Source: CAWACC01 sp964390695 (GTDB lineage: Bacteria > Chlamydiota > Chlamydiia > Chlamydiales > Parachlamydiaceae). Taken from it: a stretch of 34,175 nt of DNA. The stretch is taken from positions 1-34,175 of the forward strand of contig CAYMKI010000019.1 of NCBI GenBank assembly GCA_964390695.1, in the 5' to 3' direction. Below the pieces are notes generated by a model. The model did not search any database. It worked only from the letters and a program-made list of their open reading frames with translations, and was not told where the DNA came from. Both the position numbers and the translations under genes were made by a program. Positions 1 through 7,885 of the stretch are shown here, piece after piece (positions within the stretch are counted from its first letter, which is position 1; the number at the start of each line of letters is the position of its first letter).

Positions 1-48
1 GCCAACTGCCATAAGAGAGGCTCCTAAGAAACCAAGTAACGTTTTCAT
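1..48 (-). CDS. Start of a secreted or membrane protein, cut by window edge
   Basis: Only the first 16 codons are in the window, reading MKTLLGFLGASLMAVG. This looks like a signal peptide or first membrane segment: one Lys followed by a hydrophobic stretch. An AAGGAG ribosome-binding site lies about 5-7 nt upstream of the ATG. The gene is third on the same strand after csoR and the Cys-tailed peptide, with a 57-nt gap, so it is probably part of the same copper-responsive transcript. Its function cannot be stated from 16 residues. Confidence 0.6.
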   Translation of the reverse strand, partial: MKTLLGFLGASLMAVG

Positions 49-105
49 ATTTTCTCCTTTTTTTGTTAATTGAAGAGCAATTCTAAAATTCTTTTTCAAA
101 ATATT

Positions 106-345
106 TTAATGACAACCACAAGTAGTTCCACATGAACAATTGATTCCACATCTGCAATGTGATTCTTGAGTGATTTGAGAGCTTGTGCTATTTGCTCTTG
201 TTGAATGCGAAGAGGCTAAAAATCCCAAGACTAAAAGAGAAACTCCTATGAATGTAGCTGATAACACTCCAATTTTTTTCTTGGTGAGCTCTTTTTGATC
301 TAACTTTTCTATCGCAGCTAGCGAAATCCCACTAGTCAATTCCAT
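106..345 (-). CDS. Single-TM peptide with metallothionein-like Cys tail
   Basis: A 79-residue protein that I do not recognise as a named family. Residues 1-24 are polar and end in KKK. Residues 25-44 form one hydrophobic segment. The tail carries six cysteines at 64, 66, 70, 72, 76 and 78 in three CxC pairs, plus flanking His residues (HCRC...CGCH). By the positive-inside rule the N-terminus should be cytoplasmic and the Cys tail periplasmic, although a cleaved signal is also possible. CxC clusters are typical of thiolate binding of Cu(I), Zn or Cd in metallothioneins. The start has a GGAGG site 5 nt upstream and lies 22 nt after csoR, so it is probably under CsoR control. Metal binding is inferred from composition and context. 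Confidence 0.75.
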   Translation of the reverse strand: MELTSGISLAAIEKLDQKELTKKKIGVLSATFIGVSLLVLGFLASSHSTRANSTSSQITQESHCRCGINCSCGTTCGCH

Positions 346-367
346 TCAAGCCTCCATTTATTAAGTT

Positions 368-667
368 TCATTCAAATCTTTTAATAAGTTCGCGAATTTC
401 ATCGATTTTTTTTCTTTGTTCATTCTGATCTTGTGAAAGACAAGCATCAGTTACGCAAGAAGATAGATGTGTATCTAAAATGCGCAACTCAATGCTTTTA
501 ATAGCTGAACGGATAGCGCGAAGTTGATTTAAGATTTCAGGACAATACCTTCTTTCTTCAATCATTTTTTTTATCCCATCTACTTGTCCACTTACCCTGT
601 TTAGATTTGGCACTTGTTCGTGATGAGATGGATGTTGAGTTTGGTTTTGACAACATGAATCTGGCAT
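368..667 (-). CDS. csoR: CsoR/RcnR-family copper-sensing repressor
   Basis: A 99-residue all-helical protein of the DUF156 (CsoR/RcnR/FrmR) family. These are DNA-binding tetramers that release their operator when they bind metal. The Cu(I)-CsoR ligand set is visible: Cys42 (in RRYCPEIL), His67 (DTHLSSC) and Cys71, matching the Cys-His-Cys triad of copper-responsive members rather than the His-rich set of RcnR. The preceding RVSGQVDGIKKMIEE segment is the usual helix 1. The N-terminus adds CC and three His residues, which are common in this family and may extend the metal site. It is transcribed divergently from the Cu(I) ATPase, with a perfect dyad between them, so it probably regulates both itself and the ATPase. 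It leads a short operon with the Cys-tailed peptide. Confidence 0.9.
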   Translation of the reverse strand: MPDSCCQNQTQHPSHHEQVPNLNRVSGQVDGIKKMIEERRYCPEILNQLRAIRSAIKSIELRILDTHLSSCVTDACLSQDQNEQRKKIDEIRELIKRFE

Positions 668-690
668 AAATATTCCCCTATACTTCGTTT

Positions 691-714
691 TATACTATAC
701 CCCAGTATAGTATA
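691..714. promoter_or_regulatory. Perfect dyad operator, likely CsoR site
   Basis: The arms TATACTATAC (691-700) and GTATAGTATA (705-714) are exact reverse complements around the spacer CCCA, giving a short C-tract centre (ACCCCA). CsoR/RcnR family operators are known to be AT-rich inverted repeats flanking a G/C tract, so this fits well. It sits between the divergent csoR and copper ATPase genes and overlaps the predicted csoR -10 box, so it could repress both directions. Confidence 0.85.
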
Positions 715-735
715 TTGGTACTCCATTTGTGTCAA
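707..735 (-). promoter_or_regulatory. Predicted sigma70-type promoter of csoR
   Basis: On the minus strand a consensus -35 TTGACA (735-730) is followed after 17 nt by TACTAT (712-707); TATACT, offset by two bases, is an alternative -10. The -10 lies inside the dyad at 691-714, the expected geometry for autorepression. On the plus strand TATAGT (706-711) may serve as -10 for the ATPase, but its -35 is weak. Confidence 0.6.
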
Positions 736-802
736 TAGGTAATCCTTTCCTCTAAATTATCCAATCACTATGTTGAAATTAAACAATTATAAGAAGGTAT
801 GC

Positions 803-3079
803 ATGGCTAAAGATCCGGTTTGTAGGATGACGGTTGACCCTGAACAAGCTACCTATAAATTTAGCTATCAAGATCAGCAGTATTTTTTTTGTAGTCAGTA
901 CTGTCTGGACAGTTTTAAAAAGAAGCCAGATAAATACCTTCGTCCAAAGTCACAAAATAAATCAGTTGATTCCTCTGTTGAATATACATGTCCTATGCAT
1001 CCGGAAGTCGTGCAAGATCATCCTGGAAACTGTCCTATTTGTGGGATGGCATTAGAGCTGAAAAATATTGAGGCAAAAGTTGATGATTCTGAGTACAAAG
1101 ATATGCGTCTCAGGTTTTGGATAGGATTAGCATTTTCTATTCCAGTCCTTCTTCTAGCTATGGGCAATATGATTCCTGCTTTTGATCATTTTATCTCTCC
1201 TACTTTATCTCGTTGGCTTCAATTTATTTTAAGTACTCCTGTGATCTTGTGGGCGGGTTGGCCTTTTTTTGAAAGAGGCTGGAAATCTATAGTCAATCGC
1301 CATCTTAATATGTTTAGCTTGATCTCTTTAGGAGTAGGAGTCGCTTATCTCTACAGCGTGATTGCCTTCATTTTTCCACAAGCGTTTCCGACTTCCTTTT
1401 TACACCAAGGTAATGTCCCTTTATATTTTGAAACAGCGGCTATCATCACGGTATTGGTTTTGCTAGGTCAAGTTCTTGAACTCAAGGCTAGAAGCCAAAC
1501 AAGTCAAGCAATTAAAGCATTGTTAGGGAGAGCAGCCAAATCAGCTCGCATTATTGTGAATGGAGAGGAGAAAGAAGTTTCCATTGATCAAGTAAATGTG
1601 GGCGACATTTTGCGCATTCGTCCAGGAGATAAAATTCCGGTTGATGGCAAAATAACTGAAGGTAAAAGTACTATTGATGAATCTATGATCACTGGCGAGC
1701 CTATTCCTGTAGAAAAAGAGCTTGGTAGTACTGTTATTGGGGCAACTATCAATCAAATAGGTAGCTTCTTAATGCAAGCCGAAAAAGTTGGCAGTGAAAC
1801 GCTTTTGTCCCGCATTGTACAGATGGTAGCAGATGCACAACGCAGTCGAGCTCCTATCCAGAGTTTGGCTGACACTGTTTCAGGTTATTTCGTTCCAGCA
1901 GTGATTTTGGTAGCGATTTTGACTTTTATTGTTTGGGCTTGGATTGGACCTGAGCCTTCATTTGTCTATGGACTTGTCAATGCAGTAGCTGTTCTCATCA
2001 TTGCCTGTCCTTGTGCTCTTGGTCTTGCAACACCAATGTCTATCATGGTAGGCATGGGAAGAGGCGCAGAAGCTGGTGTTTTGATTAAGAATGCTGAAGC
2101 ACTTGAGAAACTAGAAAAGGTTACAACAATAGTTGTTGATAAAACAGGCACTTTGACGGAAGGTAAACCAAAACTCACCCAAGTGATTTCAAATGAGAAT
2201 GGAAAAGAAAATGTAATCTTGCGTTTTGCTGCTGCTGTTGAGCAAAATAGCGAACATCCTTTAGCAGCATCAATTGTTCAAGGTGCTAAAGAAAGATCCA
2301 TTAGTCTACCTAAAGTTGAAAATTTTCAATCTATTACAGGCGGAGGTGTTGTAGGAAAGGTAGAAAATCATGAAGTTTTGGTAGGAAAGCCTAACTTTTT
2401 ACAAGAAAGAAAAATCAACGGTGTCGCTACACTTCAGCAAAAAGCTCAGGAGCTTCAAAAACAATCCCAAACCGTGTTGTTTGTGGCTATTGATGGGCAA
2501 GCAGTTGGTTTAATTACAGTGAGTGACCCCATTAAAAGCACAGCAGCTAATGCAATACAGCAGCTGCATCAACTTGGACAAAAAATTGTGATGCTTTCTG
2601 GTGATAACGAGCAGACAGCTCAATCCGTTGCAAATAAATTAAATATTGATGAGGTTCATGCAGGAGTAGCACCAGATTACAAGCAAGAATTTGTTCAAAA
2701 AGCTAAAGGGAAAGATGGATTTGTTGCGATGGCAGGTGATGGCATTAATGATGCCCCAGCTTTAGCTGCTGCCGACGTGGGAATTGCTATGGGAACAGGA
2801 ACAGATGTGGCAATGGAAAGCGCCAATGTGACTTTAATAAAAGGAGATTTGGTGGGCATTGTACGTGCCCTTCACTTAAGCCACGCCATGATGAATAATA
2901 TTCGCCAAAATCTTTTCTTAGCATTTATTTACAACATTTTAAGCATTCCGATTGCAGCTGGCCTTCTTTATCCTTTTACAGGGTTACTTCTTAATCCTAT
3001 TATTGCTGCGTTAGCGATGAGTTTAAGCTCTGTATCTGTAATTGGAAATGCTTTAAGATTACGTAAACTTCGACTTTGA
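803..3079 (+). CDS. copA: Cu(I)-exporting P1B-1 ATPase with YHS and HMBD domains
   Basis: A 758-residue heavy-metal P-type ATPase that pumps cytoplasmic Cu(I)/Ag(I) to the periplasm. Order of parts: a YHS/TRASH-type metal domain (residues 1-45, Cys7, Cys30, Cys34); a heavy-metal-binding CPMHPEV...CPICGMAL domain (62-84); eight-helix core; actuator TGEP; CPC in TM6 (402-404); phosphorylation site DKTGTLT (Asp446); SEHPLA; GDGINDAP. The last helices carry YN and MSLSS, which with CPC is the P1B-1 copper signature. There is no classical HMA domain at the N-terminus. An in-frame ATG exists 11 codons upstream (770), but AGAAGG lies just before the ATG at 803, so 803 is chosen. It is divergent from csoR and shares the dyad operator. 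Confidence 0.93.
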   Translation: MAKDPVCRMTVDPEQATYKFSYQDQQYFFCSQYCLDSFKKKPDKYLRPKSQNKSVDSSVEYTCPMHPEVVQDHPGNCPICGMALELKNIEAKVDDSEYKDMRLRFWIGLAFSIPVLLLAMGNMIPAFDHFISPTLSRWLQFILSTPVILWAGWPFFERGWKSIVNRHLNMFSLISLGVGVAYLYSVIAFIFPQAFPTSFLHQGNVPLYFETAAIITVLVLLGQVLELKARSQTSQAIKALLGRAAKSARIIVNGEEKEVSIDQVNVGDILRIRPGDKIPVDGKITEGKSTIDESMITGEPIPVEKELGSTVIGATINQIGSFLMQAEKVGSETLLSRIVQMVADAQRSRAPIQSLADTVSGYFVPAVILVAILTFIVWAWIGPEPSFVYGLVNAVAVLIIACPCALGLATPMSIMVGMGRGAEAGVLIKNAEALEKLEKVTTIVVDKTGTLTEGKPKLTQVISNENGKENVILRFAAAVEQNSEHPLAASIVQGAKERSISLPKVENFQSITGGGVVGKVENHEVLVGKPNFLQERKINGVATLQQKAQELQKQSQTVLFVAIDGQAVGLITVSDPIKSTAANAIQQLHQLGQKIVMLSGDNEQTAQSVANKLNIDEVHAGVAPDYKQEFVQKAKGKDGFVAMAGDGINDAPALAAADVGIAMGTGTDVAMESANVTLIKGDLVGIVRALHLSHAMMNNIRQNLFLAFIYNILSIPIAAGLLYPFTGLLLNPIIAALAMSLSSVSVIGNALRLRKLRL

Positions 3080-3236
3080 TGGCCAATGTTTATTTAATTT
3101 ATGGAAAATATCCATTTAAATATTTTATATTTATATTATGTTCACTGAGTGTTATCTTGAAATTATAGGACATCATTATTTTTCATCATTGCAATGCGAT
3201 TGCTGTTAGCCTAAATGAAAACAAAGTGGAGTTATT

Positions 3237-3356
3237 ATGGAAAAAATTTTCTTACTTTCTACGATTGCTTTAGTGCTTACAGCCTGCGATCCCACACCAC
3301 ATCACAAAACGGACAGGAATAAGATAGATGCACTGACAAAAGAAATCATTAAATGA
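3237..3356 (+). CDS. Small lipoprotein, 39 aa
   Basis: A short reading frame that looks genuine. It begins MEKIFLLSTIALVLTACDP, a signal peptide ending in the lipobox LTAC with the lipidated Cys at position 16. The remaining 23 residues are polar (PTPHHKTDRNKIDALTKE). GGAG lies 7 nt before the ATG. The length and form resemble entericidin-type small lipoproteins, but no family can be assigned with confidence. It lies 157 nt downstream of the copper ATPase on the same strand, so it may be a second gene of that transcript. The two His residues after the lipid anchor could bind metal, but that is speculation. Confidence 0.65.
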   Translation: MEKIFLLSTIALVLTACDPTPHHKTDRNKIDALTKEIIK

Positions 3357-3439
3357 AGCTGATTAGATCACTATGCTATTGATAGGGTTATCCAACAGAT
3401 TATTCATCTGCCTAGCTCATATAGCCTTTCTGAAAGAAT

Positions 3440-3646
3440 TTATTTTGGCAACCGGCTTGCCCAGAACAGAAGAGCGATTGTAATAAGACCATTGATGATG
3501 ATTCCCCACATGTTAAGTGAAGCAGTAAGAATAACCAACTTCAAATCAAGAGGAAATTGGTTGGCGTAGGCTAGCATGATATGCGTGAATGTATGCCAAA
3601 ACTCAGCTCCTGCAAAAAATATAAGAACATTTTTTAATGAAAACAT
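3440..3646 (-). CDS. Small two-TM membrane protein
   Basis: A 68-residue protein with two hydrophobic helices (about 4-25 and 38-63) and conserved-looking polar residues in or near them (EFWHTFTHI with two His and one Glu; NMWGIIING). The start has GGAGG a few nt upstream. It begins 10 nt after the stop of the Zn/Cd ATPase gene and is therefore almost surely co-transcribed with it. I cannot name the family. The His/Glu residues in the first helix could line a metal or proton path or stabilise the ATPase, but nothing in the sequence proves this. Confidence 0.7.
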   Translation of the reverse strand: MFSLKNVLIFFAGAEFWHTFTHIMLAYANQFPLDLKLVILTASLNMWGIIINGLITIALLFWASRLPK

Positions 3647-3655
3647 ATAATCCTC

Positions 3656-5785
3656 CTATTCATTTTTAATTTTTAAAAGTCTAAGTCCATTGAAGACAAC
3701 TAAAAGCGAAGCTCCCATATCAGCTGTAATAGCCATCCAAAGAGTTGCTACGCCAAATAAGTTTAAAATTAAAAAAATAAATTTTAGGCCTAAGGAAAAA
3801 CCAATATTCATCTTAATAATTTGAAGAGTTTTCCTAGCATATGCAACAAGCCAAGGAATTTTGGAAATATCGTCTGACATTAAAGTGATATCTGACGTTT
3901 CAATGGCTACATCTGTTCCAATGCCTCCCATAGCAATTCCTAAAGAGGAAACTGCCATTGCTGGTGCGTCATTCACTCCATCCCCTATCATAGCTATATG
4001 GTTCCAATTTTTCTTTAAATTATCCAAAGCTTTAACTTTATCTTCTGGTAATAGTTCTGCAAAATACTCATCCACTCCAGTAATTTCGGCTAGTGCTTTT
4101 GCAGTTTGCTTATTGTCACCCGTTAACATAACAATTTTTTTTATTCCTAGCTTTTTGAGTTTATCAATTGTTTCGCAAATATAAGGTCGAGGGCTATCTG
4201 CTACGCTAATTAAACCAATCACGTGTTGTTGATTTCCAATTGCAATGATGGAATGACCTGCATCTTCTAATTCAGAAGCTATTTTATGCACATACTCATC
4301 TTCTTGCATTTTTTCGTGCATAAAGCGGTGACTGCCAATCCAAAAAAACTCTCCATTAATTTTAGCTTCAGCTCCTTTTCCTTTTATAATTTGAAAGTTC
4401 TCGGCCCGTTCAATATTAATGTTTAAATCTTGTGCTTTTCTCAAAATTGCTTTTGCTAAAGGATGTTCACTTGATTTTTCAAGAGCAGCAGCTTTTTGTA
4501 AAACCCCCTGCTCTGTGTAGCCAGTCAAAGGAATGATTTTTTGTACTTCGGGATGGCCAATGGTGAGTGTTCCTGTTTTATCCATTGCAATTACCTGAAG
4601 ATAACCTGCTTCTTCAAGGTACATGCCTCCTTTGATTAAAATTCCATTTCGTGCAGCAGCCGTCAAACCTGATACGATACTAACAGGGGTAGAAATAACT
4701 AATGCACAAGGACAAGCAATGACAAGAAGAACAAGTCCTCGATAAATCCAAGGCATCCAAGGCTGAAAGAAAAATAAAGGAGGAACAATCATAAACAAAA
4801 TAGTGAAAAAAATCATTAAGGGGGTATATATGCGAGCAAACCGATCAACCCACTGTTCGCTCTCTGCGCGTCTCGATTGTGCATCTTGTACCATGTGAAT
4901 AATGCGTGCAAGAGTTGTATCGCTTGCTTTCTTGATCACTTTACATTCTAAGGCTCCTTCTTCGTTAATAGTTCCAGCATAAATGGTATCACCTGGGTTT
5001 TTTGGAATGGGAATAGACTCGCCAGTAATAGGAGCTTGGTTGATAACCGAACTTCCTTTTTCTACGACTGCATCGAGAGGAATTCGTTCTCCAGGACGAA
5101 TTAAAATAAGACTCCCTACAGGAATGTCTTCAATCTTTTTTTCGATTGTTTGCTCTTTGTTTAAAATTACATGAGCAGTAGGTGGAGAAAGATTCATTAA
5201 AGCAGAAATTGCTTGTCTTGCCCGATTAATGCTCCAAGATTCAAGAAGTAAGGCTGTTGAAAATAAAAAACTTACTGTTGCAGCTTCAAATAATTCACCA
5301 ATGGCTATTGCCCCTATAATCGCAATGACCATTAACAAATTCATATCGGCTCGCAGCTTTTTGAATGCTAACCAAGCTCTTGGTAGAACAAAAGCTGTCG
5401 CTAGTAAGGTGGCAATTGAATAAAAGATCTTTGAAATAAAAGGCATTTGACTTTCATCAAAGCTTAAGTGAAAAAGAAATCCAATAAGTATAAAGACTGC
5501 ACTCGAAGCTACCAAAATAGATCGTCCATATTTTCCCCAAAAGGGAATATCTTTTATTGGTGGTCGATCTGTCCATGGCTCAGCCCTCATGCCTGTCAAA
5601 GCCACAGTTTCTAAGATATTTTTGATATTGATCATCTTAGAATCATAAACAACTAGCATCTTAGCATTAATTATATCAAAACTAAGCTCTCGAATCCCTG
5701 TCTTTGATTTAAAGGCTTTTTTTAATGCATCTACTTCCTCAGAACAGTCCATACCTTCAATTTTAAAATTTGTTTTCTCTAGCAT
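3656..5785 (-). CDS. zntA: Zn/Cd/Pb-exporting P1B-2 ATPase
   Basis: A 709-residue P1B ATPase. An N-terminal HMA-like fold starts at NFKIEGMDCSEEV, with a single Cys followed by an acidic pair instead of CxxC, a variant seen in divalent-metal pumps. Then come the core motifs TGES, CPCALVISTPVS, DKTGTLT, SSEHPLA and GDGVNDAPA. CPCALVISTP plus a Lys in the penultimate helix (LGLKF) and ADMGAS in the last helix match the ZntA/CadA class, which exports Zn2+, Cd2+ and Pb2+. A TTG start 10 codons upstream is possible but lacks a ribosome site. The ATG at 5785 has AGAAGG only 2 nt away, so the exact start is uncertain. It is followed after 10 nt by the two-TM peptide. Confidence 0.9.
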   Translation of the reverse strand: MLEKTNFKIEGMDCSEEVDALKKAFKSKTGIRELSFDIINAKMLVVYDSKMINIKNILETVALTGMRAEPWTDRPPIKDIPFWGKYGRSILVASSAVFILIGFLFHLSFDESQMPFISKIFYSIATLLATAFVLPRAWLAFKKLRADMNLLMVIAIIGAIAIGELFEAATVSFLFSTALLLESWSINRARQAISALMNLSPPTAHVILNKEQTIEKKIEDIPVGSLILIRPGERIPLDAVVEKGSSVINQAPITGESIPIPKNPGDTIYAGTINEEGALECKVIKKASDTTLARIIHMVQDAQSRRAESEQWVDRFARIYTPLMIFFTILFMIVPPLFFFQPWMPWIYRGLVLLVIACPCALVISTPVSIVSGLTAAARNGILIKGGMYLEEAGYLQVIAMDKTGTLTIGHPEVQKIIPLTGYTEQGVLQKAAALEKSSEHPLAKAILRKAQDLNINIERAENFQIIKGKGAEAKINGEFFWIGSHRFMHEKMQEDEYVHKIASELEDAGHSIIAIGNQQHVIGLISVADSPRPYICETIDKLKKLGIKKIVMLTGDNKQTAKALAEITGVDEYFAELLPEDKVKALDNLKKNWNHIAMIGDGVNDAPAMAVSSLGIAMGGIGTDVAIETSDITLMSDDISKIPWLVAYARKTLQIIKMNIGFSLGLKFIFLILNLFGVATLWMAITADMGASLLVVFNGLRLLKIKNE

Positions 5786-5822
5786 AGCCTTCTCATTATA
5801 GTTAATAGAGAACAATAATCAC

Positions 5823-5979
5823 TTATTCTTTATTGATTTTGCGAAGTTCTCTTAGCATTTTAGCTTGCAAGAATGTTTGAACGATTACAGCAATACCAAT
5901 TATAATGACAAAAATGACCGTTGCGATCATACAGATCATCAATCCAGGTGCCTTCTTGCATCATCATCTGCTCATTCAT
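5823..5979 (-). pseudogene. Small single-TM protein, frameshifted
   Basis: A strong AAAGGAGG site precedes ATG at 5979 and the peptide MNEQMMMQEGTWI, after which the frame turns into polar, low-quality sequence and stops. One frame over, from 5939, is a convincing membrane peptide (MICMIATVIFVIIIGIAVIV, then polar QTFLQAKMLRELRKINKE to the stop at 5823). Removing one base near 5939-5941 would join the two into a protein of about 51 residues with an N-terminal Met-rich segment and one helix. Either the gene carries a 1-nt insertion, or the helix is translated from its own ATG, or the read is wrong. It lies just upstream of the Zn/Cd ATPase on the same strand. Confidence 0.55.
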
Positions 5980-6041
5980 AAATCCTCCTTTAAATTTAAT
6001 TCTTTTCTTTTCCAAAGTAAAAAAATTGCTGGATAAATGTC

Positions 6042-6389
6042 TTAACCTATGCTTTCTGGAGCAAAAGCATAAGCCATCATAAGGTCATCTAGAGCAATAA
6101 ATTGGGAATAACGATACACGGATGCTTCCCATGCTTGTCTAGCAGATTCAATGCTTGGATTTCGGCTAAGAACTGCTTGAATCAGTCCTTCGCGATCTAA
6201 ATAAGCCTGGCCATCGAAAAGGACGCAGTCATCTGCGTATTCATTCAATATCCTACATGGTACAGATTGAGATAGTTCGCATGCCATCATATGATATTGA
6301 AAATCATTGGAATTATTTAAGTAGCATCCTGACAAAGTGAATAGAAAGATGCATTGAATGTATAATGACAAAAATCTTTCACTTATCAT
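6042..6389 (-). pseudogene. N-terminal fragment of a TolC-type outer-membrane factor
   Basis: A 115-residue frame with a lipoprotein signal (FLFTLSGC, lipidated Cys about residue 22) followed by LDREGLIQAVLSRNPSIESA and RQAWEASVYRYSQ...LDDLMMAYAFAPESIG. This is the characteristic opening of outer-membrane efflux proteins (CusC/TolC family, usually 420-480 residues): first helix, RNP motif, then the first outer-membrane strand region. It stops right after the APESIG segment, so three quarters of the protein is missing. No continuation is seen downstream, where the next 60 nt lead into the frameshifted mini-gene. Best read as a deletion remnant of a metal-efflux operon. It could still be expressed as a small lipoprotein. 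Confidence 0.7.
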
Positions 6390-6401
6390 AGGTAGGTCAC
6401 C

Positions 6402-6439
6402 AAAAAAAATTTAATAAGGCCTGACCAAAGCCAGGCCTT
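6402..6439 (-). terminator. Rho-independent terminator after the copper-storage gene
   Basis: Perfect 8-bp stem AAGGCCTG (6416-6423) / CAGGCCTT (6432-6439) with loop ACCAAAGC. On the minus strand it is followed by ATTAAA and eight T residues (complement of A8 at 6402-6409). It begins 7 nt after the stop codon of the Cys-rich gene and probably ends the long leftward copper operon. Confidence 0.8.
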
Positions 6440-6445
6440 TAATTA

Positions 6446-6811
6446 TTAAGGAAAACTATGTGTGCTAGAACAAGCTTCAGCACACTCCTGACAGGCTTCA
6501 GCACATTCTTGACAATGCTTTGCTTGCATTTTTTTACATTCATCTGCGCAACGTTTACAGACTTGAGCACAAAGATCCATAATTTGACTGTTGAATTCAG
6601 ATTGATTGCTAGCTGACTTAATTGCTAAAGCACAAACATCAGCACATTCCGCGCAAAGAATTGCGGTTTTCTTGTGACCTTCTTCGATGCATTTTTTTGA
6701 GCAAGCGACGCAAATGCTCATACATTCCATCATTGAATGTAAATGCGGTGAATCTGCTTGAGGAAATTCTTTGTGCTTTCCTCCATTTCCTTGATTTTCA
6801 CGATGTGGCAT
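6446..6811 (-). CDS. csp: Cys-rich four-helix copper-storage protein (Csp-like, DUF326)
   Basis: A 121-residue protein with 16 cysteines (30, 34, 37, 41, 53, 56, 60, 81, 85, 88, 92, 100, 103, 107, 110, 114). They are mostly spaced CxxxC/CxxC along four predicted helices, the hallmark of Csp proteins, whose four-helix bundle holds many Cu(I) ions on inward-facing thiolates. His at 25, 46 and 99 may close the bundle mouth. No signal peptide is seen, so a cytosolic (Csp3-like) store is likely. A longer in-frame ATG at 6943 exists but runs through the neighbouring gene. The ATG at 6811 has AAGGAGG 6 nt upstream and is the real start. It lies 23 nt after the DUF2231-like gene and is followed by a strong terminator. 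Confidence 0.87.
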   Translation of the reverse strand: MPHRENQGNGGKHKEFPQADSPHLHSMMECMSICVACSKKCIEEGHKKTAILCAECADVCALAIKSASNQSEFNSQIMDLCAQVCKRCADECKKMQAKHCQECAEACQECAEACSSTHSFP

Positions 6812-6834
6812 AACTGCCTCCTTGTTGGTTCTAG

Positions 6835-7416
6835 TTAAAGAGGTGGATGCATATGGTACGGTCCAAATGTCATCCCTCCTCCGAAAAATCCTGTAATATT
6901 TATCATCAAAAATAAAAGTGCTAGGCAACTGTAGTAAAGCCAATTAACTCCAAAATATTCTCTAATAAGTGTTACAGCGATAGCAAAAATAGCAGTTGAG
7001 ATTCCAAACCACATATGCCACCAAAGAAATGTTTCCATTATTCCATGATAGGTGGCCGAATAACTGTAAACTAGACCTAATAAGGCTGTGGGGGTTGCTA
7101 CGATTGCAGCCGCAATCAACATGAATCGAGATGAAATCTCAAACATTGTTTTTTTGAATAAAGCAAATAAAAGTTCGGAAATGATCACCATGTTGATCAA
7201 TGCAATTGGAAAATGTAAAAAAATCAAATGAAAAGTTCCAACCCATTGCCACCAAGTTAGCGGCCTTCCCCCGGTATCAGATTGCTTGTTTTTTTCTGTG
7301 ATATCTTCTTTTTTTTCTTGAACATGTTCTTTTTGTTGCATCTGTTCTTGATGTCCTTCATGGGCAAAAACAGCAAAGCCAAATGAAATGAAAAAACATA
7401 AAAATAAAAATTTCAT
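6835..7416 (-). CDS. DUF2231-like four-TM membrane protein, copy 2
   Basis: A 193-residue protein with an N-terminal signal segment (FAVFAHEGH), a His/Glu/Gln/Lys-rich loop (about 20-50), then four hydrophobic helices. The first membrane helix carries FHLIFLHFPIALI, close to the HP...FPIAL motif of DUF2231 membrane proteins. Further His residues lie at helix ends (YHGIMETFLWWHMWFG), and the C-terminus is FGPYHMHPPL. It is clearly homologous to the gene at 9927-10511 (same order, near-identical second half). Both copies follow a multicopper oxidase C-terminus, so the pair works or moves as a unit. The conserved His suggest heme or copper handling in the inner membrane. That role is inference. 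Confidence 0.8.
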   Translation of the reverse strand: MKFLFLCFFISFGFAVFAHEGHQEQMQQKEHVQEKKEDITEKNKQSDTGGRPLTWWQWVGTFHLIFLHFPIALINMVIISELLFALFKKTMFEISSRFMLIAAAIVATPTALLGLVYSYSATYHGIMETFLWWHMWFGISTAIFAIAVTLIREYFGVNWLYYSCLALLFLMINITGFFGGGMTFGPYHMHPPL

Positions 7417-7885
7417 TTTTTAATGACCTTTATGTTGCATTCAATGACCTTCAGTTTGATTTGACATGTTCATTTCCCGAGACATCCCTTGCATATTTCC
7501 CTTTTTTATACTATGGTCACCATGCATATGACCCATACTATCCTCAGGCTTGCTTTGCATCCAATTTCCCTGTTGATTATGTGACTCCAATTTATCCTCT
7601 TCTTGGCTAAACCAACTTTCTCTGCTTAATTCAGCATGTAGAAACTTCTTCATATCATTCATATTAGACATTCCATGGTTCGTTGAGCTCATATCATGCT
7701 GCATTTCACGCATATTAGAAGGATCTATCATCGTATTTTTCATTTTCATTCCATCGTGCATGTGATCTTTATTATGTTTAGCATTGATAAGTCCCTGAGG
7801 ATGCTTATACCAACCTGGATCGGCATAACTTGTTAAATTATCTCTCACTTTAAAAATGGTAAACATGCCACCCATCTCAATAATA
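6835..7885 (-). repeat. Diverged segmental duplicate of 9927-10893
   Basis: The block oxidase C-terminus plus DUF2231-like gene occurs twice in the same order and strand. At the DNA level the joint region reads AAAATGGTAAACAT(A/G)CCACCCAT(T/C)TCAAT in both and then diverges; the 3' ends of the membrane genes are also close (GTCATCCCTCCTCC in both). The copies have drifted apart, most in the Met/His-rich tail, so the duplication is old. Confidence 0.8.

Noticed and set aside
834..1055. 73-codon frame inside the copper ATPase gene
   Set aside because: It overlaps a clear P-type ATPase in another frame, and has no ribosome site or family character.
3080..3236. Terminator after the copper ATPase (ATGGA/TCCAT hairpin)
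   Set aside because: The stem is only 5 bp, AT-rich, and no T-tract follows directly.
6812..6943. N-terminal extension of the Cys-rich storage protein
   Set aside because: The extension is the neighbouring DUF2231-like gene read out of frame; a strong AAGGAGG site marks the ATG at 6811.
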